Positions 1-7,072 of a stretch of DNA of 20,007 nt are shown here, piece by piece. A program made the position numbers and the translations under genes. This DNA comes from DASULK01 sp036381835. Lineage in GTDB: Bacteria > Actinomycetota > Actinomycetes > Mycobacteriales > Micromonosporaceae. Where the stretch lies: assembly GCA_036381835.1 (NCBI GenBank), contig DASVCA010000165.1, forward strand, positions 1 through 20,007, in the 5' to 3' direction. The first letter of the stretch is position 1; every line of letters begins with the position of its first letter. The notes under the pieces are model-generated. The model had not been told where the DNA came from. It was given only the letters and a program-made list of their open reading frames with translations, and did no database searches.

Positions 1-121
1 CCGAGGCCGCCGGACCCGCCAGCGCACCACCGGCCAACGCCAGAGCACCCACACCCAACGCCGCGTTACGAACAGCAGAAGTCTCACCGATGGCCCGGAG
101 CCACCGACCGAAAACAGTCAT
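1..121 (-). CDS. Secreted protein, N-terminal fragment (signal peptide only)
   Basis: An ATG at 121 on the minus strand opens a frame that runs off the left edge after 40 codons. It reads MTVFGRWLRAIGE, then a hydrophobic stretch rich in Ala, Gly and Leu (about residues 23-36), then GPAAS. This is a classic Sec signal peptide: a basic N-region (Arg6, Arg9, Arg19), a hydrophobic core and a small-residue end. The start is supported by a purine-rich ribosome site (GGAAGGGA, on the plus strand about 124-133) a few bases upstream. Only the signal peptide is visible, so the mature protein and its function are unknown. It is transcribed leftward and probably separately from the synthetase operon, because a gene-free stretch of more than 400 bases separates them. 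Confidence 0.72.
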   Translation of the reverse strand, partial: MTVFGRWLRAIGETSAVRNAALGVGALALAGGALAGPAAS

Positions 122-229
122 GATGGTCCCTTCCACGAAAACAAGCACAAAAAGAAACAGAGAAAAGAATCGATCAGCCGGGAAAGAAACAGAACCCGAA
201 CCCACGAAGAAAAAACAGAGAGGGCGAAA

Positions 230-336
230 CACCCGGCATACCGCCGTCCCAGGCCCCGGGCCATCGCCCTACCGGGCCGCGGTCAGTACAACACCACCCG
301 ACCACCCGGCATTCCGCGACCGCCGTCCCAGGCCCC
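230..336. repeat. Imperfect direct repeat, two copies plus a third fragment
   Basis: The block CACCCGGCAT followed by CCGCCGTCCCAGGCCCC occurs at 230-257 (1 base between the two parts) and again at 303-336 (7 bases between them). A shorter related piece, GCATTCCGCG, is at 309-318 and again at 412-421. Similar TACAACRCC strings occur near 287 and 391. The copies therefore look like degenerate tandem units of about 75-105 bases. They lie in the upstream region of the secreted-protein gene. They could be structured leader RNA elements or simple decayed duplications; the sequence does not decide. Confidence 0.5.
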
Positions 337-452
337 TCGGCCGGGGCTCACCCGACCCGAGCCGCACTCACCGGCGGGGCATCGACCTGATACAACGCCC
401 CCCACCCGCCCCGCATTCCGCGCCGATCGGTCCGGCGAATCGGACATACGGG

Positions 453-489
453 CAGGAACACCTAATAGCAGGTTAGGTTCAGGAACACC
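453..489. promoter_or_regulatory. Direct repeat flanking an inverted repeat, possible operator
   Basis: CAGGAACACC occurs at 453-462 and 480-489. Between and partly overlapping these copies lies the inverted repeat ACCTAA-N7-TTAGGT (460-478). Such nested symmetry in a gene-free region suggests a protein-binding site. The TTAGGT element recalls half-sites of iron-dependent DtxR/IdeR boxes, but the arms face the opposite way from the consensus, so I do not assign it to that regulator. Confidence 0.35.
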
Positions 490-539
490 ACATCACAAAC
501 CCGACAAAGCGTCTCATACCGGATGATTGTCGCGGGCAA

Positions 540-752
540 TCATCTCCCCGACGGGTGGACCCCGGTGCTCTCGATCAAGTCGTGACCCAGGTCGAAGCGG
601 ACGCCGTCGGGGTTGGTCAGCCCGGTGCCGACATGCCACGACCGGTCCGCCTCCGGATGTGGGCCGACCAGGCCGAGCCGCCCCGCGCCGTAACCGGTGA
701 TGACGGCGGCGACACCACCGGCTTCGTAGGATCCTCGATCGTGGACCCTCAC
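540..752 (-). pseudogene. Truncated BPL_N-domain protein (C-terminal remnant)
   Basis: This 70-codon frame matches the C-terminal quarter of the BPL_N protein encoded at 2002-2784. Shared features are VAA, G[YF]GxGR.G.VGPHPEA, then a Trp, a Gly-Leu pair and a DLG motif near the end. It keeps the His-x-Glu (PHPE) of the family but lacks the whole part with the nucleophile Cys, so it cannot be a complete enzyme. A GTG at 752 overlaps the stop of the preceding gene as GTGA, so a 70-residue product could still be translated. In the same frame upstream there is no recognisable BPL_N sequence. I read it as what is left of a second copy after a deletion that fused into the end of the acyltransferase-like gene. 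A functional small protein is possible but less likely. Confidence 0.6.
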
Positions 753-2005
753 GGATCTATCGGGGACACGACCACCTCGACCGGTCGCGAAGGGGCCGGG
801 CGCGACCCGTGTCGCCACCATCTCGCCCGCCCTCGCACTCCATCGCTCATCGTAGCCTCGAGGTCGTCTTCACGGTCGCGGCGCACGGCGAGCCGTACCG
901 TCATCCCGATGATCAACACCATTGCGACCTGCACCAGGTATCCGGTCGTCGGGTTATAGGCGTCCAACGTGGAGTTGAGGTAGACGATGTGCACCGGGTA
1001 GAGCACGAACAGCAGCGCCCCGGCCGCGGCCAACGGCTCCCGCACCGCCGCGACCAGCCGCCGCGGAACGGAGCGGGTGACGTGACCGGCGAGCAGCAGC
1101 ACGGCGAGCAGCGTGACGGCCGTTCCGGTGGTGTGCAGCAGATCGAAGGGTGTACCCGTGTGCGGGGCGCACACCGCAAGCCACCACCAGGTGGAGGTCG
1201 GTGTGCTGCCGGTTCCACCGAAAGTGAGGATGGTGTTCGTCGGGCCATCGGCGGCCGTCAGTCGATCGAGTCCCCCGTACCGGTTCAGCAGCAGCCATGA
1301 GACGGCCGACGCACCGACCGCGAACGCCGTGCCGACGGCCAACAGGGTGAAGGCGATCCGCGTCCGGGACAGGTCCAGCCGCCCGACGACCAGACCGGCG
1401 CACAGATAGGCCATCCAGGGCAACGCCGGGTACATCCCGGTCAGCGACAGCTCGACGAGCAACGCCACCGGATGCTCGATCAGGAAGCCGACCGTCGGAT
1501 TGCCCACCACCGGATCGATCAACCGAGGCCGCAGGACATGACTGAGCGCCGGCATCCCGGTGGCGAAGACCAGGCCGAGCACGGCGATCACCCACGTCGG
1601 CAGGAACACCAGAGGGAGCGCCAGCGCGGCCATCATCGCGTAGTAGGGCAGGATCACCGTGGCCAACGACGGATCGGTGTAGCCGAGGAGCAGGCCGAGT
1701 GTCCCGATCCCCAGCGCCTGGCCGCCGAGGAGGAGCACTGCCCGCCCGCCGCCCGCGCGCCGGACCCGCCGGCGGCCGGTGAGAAACGCGATGCCGATCC
1801 CGCCCAGCACCGCGAACGCGGCGGCCACCCGACCGTTGAGGACGGCCGCCGACCAGGTCGGTCGACCCTCCGCGCCGACCGGGTACAGCGAGTGCAACGC
1901 GATCATGCCGAGCAGGACCACACCTCGCGCTGCGTTCACCCCCGCCACCCCCTGGCCCGGGATGTCGTTCGGCCGGGTGACACCGGCCACCGCCGATCCG
2001 GTCAT
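749..2005 (-). CDS. Multi-spanning membrane protein, HGSNAT/YeiB-like putative acyltransferase
   Basis: The product is 418 residues with about ten hydrophobic segments. The N-terminal signature GVNAARGVVLLGMIALHSL (residues 22-40) is typical of the heparan-alpha-glucosaminide N-acetyltransferase-like / DUF418 / DUF1624 membrane families, with a conserved His (His38) in the first membrane helix. Related motifs follow: NGR..A.FAVLGGIGIAFLTGRR and GYTDPSLATVILPYYA. In HGSNAT, acetyl groups from cytosolic acetyl-CoA are passed across the membrane to amino groups; the substrate here is unknown. The ATG at 2005 overlaps the stop of the BPL_N gene (ATGA), so the two are translationally coupled. By context it may acylate the polymer of the upstream synthetase or an envelope amine, which is inference. 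The last roughly 30 residues are Arg/Pro-rich and may be replaced sequence from the rearrangement that truncated the next gene. Confidence 0.75.
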   Translation of the reverse strand: MTGSAVAGVTRPNDIPGQGVAGVNAARGVVLLGMIALHSLYPVGAEGRPTWSAAVLNGRVAAAFAVLGGIGIAFLTGRRRVRRAGGGRAVLLLGGQALGIGTLGLLLGYTDPSLATVILPYYAMMAALALPLVFLPTWVIAVLGLVFATGMPALSHVLRPRLIDPVVGNPTVGFLIEHPVALLVELSLTGMYPALPWMAYLCAGLVVGRLDLSRTRIAFTLLAVGTAFAVGASAVSWLLLNRYGGLDRLTAADGPTNTILTFGGTGSTPTSTWWWLAVCAPHTGTPFDLLHTTGTAVTLLAVLLLAGHVTRSVPRRLVAAVREPLAAAGALLFVLYPVHIVYLNSTLDAYNPTTGYLVQVAMVLIIGMTVRLAVRRDREDDLEATMSDGVRGRARWWRHGSRPAPSRPVEVVVSPIDP

Positions 2006-2784
2006 GACCGCATCACCGCATCCACCAGTTCCAGACCGAGGTCGAGACCGAGTCGCTCGTCGGCCACCAGCCCGGCGTCGGCGTACCAGTCCGCGGTGGC
2101 CTCGGGATGCGGGCCGACGACCCCGACCCGCCCGGACCCGAAGCCGACGACCAGCGCGGCGACCGTACCGTTCGGGTAGGTGGCGAGCACCCGCACCCCG
2201 TCGTCCGCACGCGTCGAGAAGCACGGTCCGTCCTGGAAGAACAACGTCCGCCGCCGGCCCCGCCAGTCGACCTGCACCAGGGTGCTCTCCGTCGACCGGA
2301 CGGTCGCGCCGGGCGAGGCGATGTACTGGTCGCTGTCACCCGGTAGCAGCGCCAGGCCCGGGGTGGCCCCGGCCAGGTAGCCGCCCAGACAGAACCCGAG
2401 ATACCGGCCACCGGAGCGGACGAACTGCCGGATGGCCCGGCGGTGGCGACGCAGGTGGCGATAGGCGTCATCGAGCTCATCCCCGCCCGGCTGCGCGTAG
2501 AGCGTCGCCTCGGCCAGCGTCCGCCTCGACAACGGCAGATCCGCGTCCGGTCCGACGTAACGCACGTCGAACCCCCACCGGCTGCACTTCAACAGCGCCG
2601 CCACCGCTTCCGGGCAACCGGGCAGGGACGCCGGCCCGCGGTACACCAGCGCCAGCGGCGGCTGTCGCCGCGGGCGTCCGGCGGATCGGAACCATCGATC
2701 GAAGGCAGCCGGCACCCGATGGACGAGCGCGGGTGGTCGGGCCGATGCCCCAGCCGTGCCGGTCTCCGACGGTTCACGGTTCAC
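2002..2784 (-). CDS. BPL_N-domain protein (class I glutamine amidotransferase-like)
   Basis: The product is 260 residues, matching the stand-alone form of the domain found at the N-terminus of eukaryotic biotin-protein ligases (BPL_N, PF09825). Visible landmarks: LALVYRGPAS (44-53), YAQPGGDELDDAY (96-108), the nucleophile elbow LGFCLGGYLAG (129-139, Cys132), LFFQDGP (181-187), and GFGSGRVGVVGPHPE (214-228) with His226 and Glu228. The Cys/His/Glu set expected of an amidotransferase or DJ-1/PfpI-like hydrolase is thus complete. The GTG at 2784 is chosen because AGGAGA lies just upstream and it begins 20 nt after the synthetase stop. It overlaps the membrane acyltransferase gene downstream. There is no biotin ligase domain. 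Its reaction is unknown; release, amidation or hydrolysis of the synthetase product are possibilities by context only. No signal peptide is seen, so it is probably cytoplasmic. Confidence 0.85.
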   Translation of the reverse strand: MNREPSETGTAGASARPPALVHRVPAAFDRWFRSAGRPRRQPPLALVYRGPASLPGCPEAVAALLKCSRWGFDVRYVGPDADLPLSRRTLAEATLYAQPGGDELDDAYRHLRRHRRAIRQFVRSGGRYLGFCLGGYLAGATPGLALLPGDSDQYIASPGATVRSTESTLVQVDWRGRRRTLFFQDGPCFSTRADDGVRVLATYPNGTVAALVVGFGSGRVGVVGPHPEATADWYADAGLVADERLGLDLGLELVDAVMRS

Positions 2785-2804
2785 GTCCTGTCTCCTGTAG
2801 ATTG

Positions 2805-5800
2805 TCAGGCGGCCATCGGTGTCGCGCCTTGTGCGGGGATTCCCCGCCACTGACTGCCGGCGGTAAGGTGTTCGCCCTTCATGAGCAGGGAGAGCGAGCC
2901 GAGTGAGACGTCGTCGTCGACGACCGCGTCGTACAGCACGATGGCGCGGGTCCCGATGGTCGCGCCGGCGCCGACGGTCACGGCGGACATCTTCATCACC
3001 CGGTCTTCGAACAGATGGGTCTGCAACGAGACCTCGGTGCCCAGGATCGCGTCGTCGCCGATCTCCACCAGGTCGAACTCGGTGATGTAGGTGGTTCCGA
3101 TCCAGGTACGTCGGCCGATCCGGACGCCGAACCAGCGCAGCAACGGCGGCAGGAACGGGGTCCCGGTGAGCAGTCCGATTCCGGCCGGCACGGCGGCCGC
3201 CTCGTAGAGGCCGGTGACGAACTCCGACCGGCGGACGAAGTTGCTCCACAGCGGTTCGATCCGCGGCCGGTAGACGCCGATCAGATTGCGTTTGGTCGCC
3301 GCGCAGAATCCGATGACCGTTACGGCGAGCACCACGGTGACGAACGGTGAGAGCAACGCCGGCAGCGTGAGATCCCGGCCCCGGGCCAGCTCCGAGAGAG
3401 CCAGCAGGTAGAGATAGGCGCTGGCCCCCAGCAGCGAAGCGGGCAGGGTGGCCCGGAAGAACTCGACGATCAGCCGCTGCACGACCAGCCTGCGCGGAGG
3501 GCGGAAGGTCTCGCTCTCGGTGAAGGAGCCGCTGCTCTGCCGCACCGGGAGGTGCATCGCCGGTGAGCCCAGCCAGGACGTGCCCTCGGGGACGCCGTCG
3601 GAGGGCGGCACGGTGCTCACGCCGATCAGGGAGTTCGGACCGACTTCGGTGCCGGCCGGCACGAACGCCGCGTTGCCGACGAACGCCCGCTCGCCCACGA
3701 TGGTGGGCCGGCACGCCACGCGTCCGTTCGCGAACGTGGCCGCGCCGACACTGGCCATGTCGGCGACGAAGCTGTCCGCGCCGAGCACGAGCAGATTCGG
3801 GTCGATATGCGCGACGGTGGAGACCTCGGCACCGCGTCCCACCCGGGCGCCCAGCAACCGCAGCCACGGGACGGTGTAGAGCGTCGCGTACAGCGAGTTG
3901 GTGAGCATCAGGCTGTACTCGAGCAGCTTGTCTGCGATCCACTTGCGGATGCCGAACCCTGAGCGCAGTGGGTGAATGCCGACCGGGACACGCGGCAGCA
4001 CGATGCGTTTGCCGAGGCCCACCAGGGCGCACACGGTGACGACGTACACGGGACCGGCGGGCAACGTCGCGACCAGTCCCGCGAGTACCCCGTATTCGAG
4101 CAGTGCCCACCAGACCAACGCCATGCTCGGGGCGAGCATGGCGATCACGCCGACCTCCAGCAGCATCAGGCCGAGCAGCGCGGCGAGGACGTGGGACACG
4201 CGCCAGCCCGGCAACGGCTCGGCCCGGAGCATGGTCTCGACGGTCTCCGGGAGTCGGGCGGCGCTCGGCGGGGAACCCGCCCACCGCTGCCCGGGCGGGA
4301 CGGTTTCGCCCTGGCCGAGCACCGACTGCTCGCCGAGTGCCGCGTTCTCCCCGACCTTGGTGCCCGGCTCGAGGACCGCGTTCGCGCCGACGTAGGCATT
4401 CGGCCCGAGCACGATGGGCGCGACCGTCACCCAGCCGTCGGCCACCTGCCAGGGACGCATCGAGGCGCCGTAGCCGACCGAGGCGTCATCGCCGAGGTAG
4501 AGCATGGTGGGCAGGCCGATCGCACTGGTGCCGATCGTGGTCCGCCGCCCCACCCGGGCGCCGAGCAGCCGCAGGTAGGGCGCCATCAGCGGGGAGCCGC
4601 TGAGTACCGGGAGCGGCCCGATCGTCATCAGCAGGTTGAGGGTCCAGATACGCAGGTAGGTGGCTCCCCACAGCCGATACCGTCCGGGTCGGAGACCGGC
4701 GGCCAGTGGCCGGGCGAGCAACACCGGCAGCACCCAACGCACGCCGAGATAGCTGAACAGCACCGCCACCAGGAGTTGGAGGAGCACCCGAACGGAGACC
4801 CGACCGTCGTGCCAGGTGTATACGTACGAGACGGGCAAGGTGATGAGCAGTAGGAGCAGGTAGATCGCTGCGGCCTGGCCGACCCCGGCCGCGGCGATGC
4901 GGCGACCGGAGTGGCGCAGCGGCTCGGGACGGGGTGTCGCCTCCCGCCGATCGGCCGGGGCGGCCGCGGCGAGGTGTCGGGCCAGGTCCCGGATCGTCGG
5001 ATGCTCGTAGACGTCGCGCAGTGCGGGACCGGCTCCCGCACCGCGAGCGCGCAGCAGCGACACCACCTTGGCCGCGAGCAGCGAGTGTCCGCCCAGGTCG
5101 GTGAAGAAGTTCGCCTCGACCGACAGCGAGTCCGGCGCGATGCCGAAGGCCTCGGCCCACGCCGCCCTGACCTGTTCCTCGAGCGCCCCGTCAGCCGCCA
5201 CCACCGGGCCCGCGCTGCGCACGAGCCGCCGGCACGGCGCGGGCAGCTGTTTGCGGTCGACCTTGCCGCTGGGCATGGTGGGCAGCGCGGGGAGGACGTC
5301 GAGGAACGCGGGCACCATGTATCCGGGCAGGCGGCTGTGCAACTGCTCGCACAGCCGCCGTACCAGCGTCTCGTTCGCGCCGTCGCCGCGCTCGGTCGGA
5401 CGGGTGTCGTCGGCCACCTCCGCGCCGTCGGCCCGGACCACATAGGCGGCGAGCTCCCGCGCCGCGGCCGGATCGTCCGCGACCGGGACGAGGGCCGCCA
5501 CGGCCTCGGCCACCTCCGGGTCCTCCAGCAGGACGTTCTCGATTTCACCGAGGTCGACCCGGTGCCCGCGGATCTTGACCTCGGCGTCCGCCCGGCCGAG
5601 GTATTCGATCTCGCCGTCCTCGGTCAGGCGGCCCAGGTCGCCGGTGCGGTAGAGCCGTCCGCCGGGCGCGGCCAGCGCGTGCTCGATGAATCGGTCGGCG
5701 GTGAGTTCCGGCCGCCCGACATAGCCCCGCGCGACGCCCGGGCCGCCGATGCAGATCTCACCTACCTCCCCGTCGGGGACCAACCGCCGCTGCTCGTCGA

Positions 5801-6893
5801 GCAGCACGACCGAGTACGTCGGCAGCGGCCGGCCGATCGTGACCGGCCGACCGGGACGGAGTTCACACCAGGTCGCCGTGACGGTCGCTTCAGTCGGCCC
5901 GTAGGTGTTGAGGATCCGGCGACCGGGGCGACTCCATCGCTCGACCAGCCGTCCGGGGCACGCCTCTCCCCCGACCAGCAGTGTGCGGATGCGGGGCAGG
6001 TCCCGCGGAATCGTGGCCAACAGGGTCGGCACGCAGTAGAAGACGGTGATCTCTCTCTCCTCGAGGAAATCGGCCAGCTCGGCGCCGAGACGCCCGACGC
6101 CGGTGGGACCGGCGACCAGGGTCGCCCCCACCGCCCAGGTGGGCCAGATCTCCTCGATGGAGAAGTCGAAGGCGATCGTCATGCCCTGATAGACCCGGTC
6201 GCTCGGGCGGACGTCGTAGACCGCGGGCACCACGTCGAGGAAGTTGCAGATACTCGACTGGGCCACCTCGACCCCTTTGGGGCGACCGCTGGACCCGGAG
6301 GTGTAGATGACGTACGCGGTCGGATCGGGGTCGAGCGCGTCGTCTGCCTCTAGCTGCGGTCGGCTGCCCGGTGCCGCGGCCGACGCGTCGCGGCAGTCGT
6401 CCATCAGCAGGATCCGCCGATTCAGCCCGACCGTGCCGTCGGCGAGTACGGAGGAGGTGAGCAGCAGGTCGACATCGGCGTCCTCGGCGATGTAGGCGAT
6501 CCGATCGGCGGGTGAGGCGGGATCGATCGGCACGAACGCGGCTCCCGCCTTGCCGACCGCCAGCAGTGCCACGTACATGTCGACCGACCGCGGCAGCAGC
6601 AGGGCCACCCGCGCACCGGTGCGCACCCCGAGGTCGCGCAGGTGATGGGCGAGCCGGTTGGCGCGCTGATCGAGCTCCAGATAGGTCAGCCGTTCGCTGT
6701 CGCACTCCAGCGCGACGCGGGTGGGGCCGTGGTCGCAGGCGGCCTCGAACACCTGATGCATCCGTCGAATGCCGAGTCGGCGCTCGTCCGGTCGTTTCGC
6801 CACGGCCGGGACCACCTCGGAGGTGGGGTTCGGTCCGACCGTGGCGGCCCCCGTGGTGCCCCGGGGTTTCTCACCAGCATCTGTCTGGCTCAC
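2805..6893 (-). CDS. Pls/PosA-family non-ribosomal peptide synthetase (homopoly-amino-acid synthetase-like)
   Basis: The product has 1362 residues, close to epsilon-poly-L-lysine synthetase Pls (about 1300). Order: adenylation domain about 45-560 (YTSGSSGRPKG 197-207, YRTGDLGR 415-422, catalytic PSGK Lys544); carrier domain about 566-645 (FFTDLGGHS, phosphopantetheine Ser604); then a membrane part with hydrophobic segments near 669-692, 703-727, 899-961, 1140-1170 and 1180-1200. These separate three left-handed beta-helix repeats (about 775-875, 1010-1112, 1253-1356), each with an LGARVGR-type entry and a closing GSP/GIP. This is the terminal region named TIGR02353. No condensation or thioesterase domain is present. 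In Pls the tandem C-terminal domains join amino acids iteratively into isopeptide chains. The GTG at 6893 (MSQTDAGEK), with a GGGGG purine run upstream, is preferred to an in-frame TTG at 6935. My by-eye specificity code is D-F-E-Y-L-G-T-V-T-K, consistent with a basic monomer but not proof. Confidence 0.9.
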   Translation of the reverse strand: MSQTDAGEKPRGTTGAATVGPNPTSEVVPAVAKRPDERRLGIRRMHQVFEAACDHGPTRVALECDSERLTYLELDQRANRLAHHLRDLGVRTGARVALLLPRSVDMYVALLAVGKAGAAFVPIDPASPADRIAYIAEDADVDLLLTSSVLADGTVGLNRRILLMDDCRDASAAAPGSRPQLEADDALDPDPTAYVIYTSGSSGRPKGVEVAQSSICNFLDVVPAVYDVRPSDRVYQGMTIAFDFSIEEIWPTWAVGATLVAGPTGVGRLGAELADFLEEREITVFYCVPTLLATIPRDLPRIRTLLVGGEACPGRLVERWSRPGRRILNTYGPTEATVTATWCELRPGRPVTIGRPLPTYSVVLLDEQRRLVPDGEVGEICIGGPGVARGYVGRPELTADRFIEHALAAPGGRLYRTGDLGRLTEDGEIEYLGRADAEVKIRGHRVDLGEIENVLLEDPEVAEAVAALVPVADDPAAARELAAYVVRADGAEVADDTRPTERGDGANETLVRRLCEQLHSRLPGYMVPAFLDVLPALPTMPSGKVDRKQLPAPCRRLVRSAGPVVAADGALEEQVRAAWAEAFGIAPDSLSVEANFFTDLGGHSLLAAKVVSLLRARGAGAGPALRDVYEHPTIRDLARHLAAAAPADRREATPRPEPLRHSGRRIAAAGVGQAAAIYLLLLLITLPVSYVYTWHDGRVSVRVLLQLLVAVLFSYLGVRWVLPVLLARPLAAGLRPGRYRLWGATYLRIWTLNLLMTIGPLPVLSGSPLMAPYLRLLGARVGRRTTIGTSAIGLPTMLYLGDDASVGYGASMRPWQVADGWVTVAPIVLGPNAYVGANAVLEPGTKVGENAALGEQSVLGQGETVPPGQRWAGSPPSAARLPETVETMLRAEPLPGWRVSHVLAALLGLMLLEVGVIAMLAPSMALVWWALLEYGVLAGLVATLPAGPVYVVTVCALVGLGKRIVLPRVPVGIHPLRSGFGIRKWIADKLLEYSLMLTNSLYATLYTVPWLRLLGARVGRGAEVSTVAHIDPNLLVLGADSFVADMASVGAATFANGRVACRPTIVGERAFVGNAAFVPAGTEVGPNSLIGVSTVPPSDGVPEGTSWLGSPAMHLPVRQSSGSFTESETFRPPRRLVVQRLIVEFFRATLPASLLGASAYLYLLALSELARGRDLTLPALLSPFVTVVLAVTVIGFCAATKRNLIGVYRPRIEPLWSNFVRRSEFVTGLYEAAAVPAGIGLLTGTPFLPPLLRWFGVRIGRRTWIGTTYITEFDLVEIGDDAILGTEVSLQTHLFEDRVMKMSAVTVGAGATIGTRAIVLYDAVVDDDVSLGSLSLLMKGEHLTAGSQWRGIPAQGATPMAA

Positions 6894-7038
6894 GACAGAC
6901 CCCCGTTTCGCTCGCCGACCCGACAAACCGACCAAAAAGTAAATTTCAAAATAAAATGAATGATTGCCTACAACTCGGGCAGCACAAGGCAGAGGCTAGC
7001 AAGGCAGCGGGCGACCGAAAGACTTGATTGATAAGAAG
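6894..7038 (-). promoter_or_regulatory. AT-rich upstream region of the synthetase operon
   Basis: Between the terminator of the threonine aldolase gene and the synthetase start lies a stretch whose core (about 6930-6975) is mostly A and T, with T-runs on the minus strand. This contrasts sharply with the surrounding roughly 70% GC. The operon promoter must lie here unless it reads through the terminator. I see TATTTT-like -10 candidates, but no -35 at convincing spacing, so I do not place a promoter exactly. AT-rich islands of this type are also common binding sites of Lsr2-type silencers in actinomycetes, which is inference here. Confidence 0.5.
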
Positions 7039-7065
7039 GAACGGACCCGCGTACCGGATCCGTTC
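7039..7065 (-). terminator. Intrinsic terminator of the threonine aldolase gene
   Basis: GAACGGACCC (7039-7048) pairs with GGATCCGTTC (7056-7065) with a single mismatch around a 7-nt loop. Read on the minus strand it sits 7 nt after the aldolase stop codon and is followed by the T-rich CTTCTTATC. It separates the aldolase/DAHP synthase unit from the synthetase operon. Confidence 0.7.
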
Positions 7066-7072
7066 TCGTCGG

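Larger units (their letters stand above)
122..539. other. Gene-free region: pyrimidine-rich leader plus imperfect repeats
   Basis: No convincing gene is seen in these 418 bases. Next to the secreted-protein start, 122-230 is very rich in A and G on the plus strand. A minus-strand mRNA would therefore carry a roughly 100-nt U/C-rich leader, odd for a genome this GC-rich. Farther out, 230-421 contains imperfect repeats (listed separately), and 453-489 carries a direct repeat flanking an inverted repeat. The short open frame on the plus strand here (90-476) has low-complexity composition and no recognisable domain, and I do not call it a gene. Confidence 0.6.

Noticed and set aside
90..476. A 128-codon open frame on the plus strand
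   Set aside because: Low-complexity, proline/arginine-rich translation with no domain. It lies opposite a signal-peptide gene and its leader, and has no clear ribosome site.
460..478. Iron-box (DtxR/IdeR) operator
   Set aside because: The arms read ACCTAA...TTAGGT, the reverse of the consensus TTAGG...CCTAA arrangement, and no iron-related gene is adjacent.
122..480. Cyclic di-AMP (ydaO-type) riboswitch ahead of a cell-wall protein
   Set aside because: Such leaders often precede actinobacterial wall hydrolase genes, but I could not find the expected conserved core on the minus strand.
2805..4900. Separate acetyltransferase genes suggested by the hexapeptide-like repeats in the synthetase C-terminal half
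   Set aside because: The frame is continuous with the adenylation and carrier domains, and three such beta-helix units are the normal tail of Pls/PosA-type synthetases.
6894..6935. A longer synthetase starting at the TTG at 6935, adding 14 residues
   Set aside because: TTG is a rare start, the extension is basic and unlike the family, and the GTG at 6893 has a purine-rich site at good spacing.
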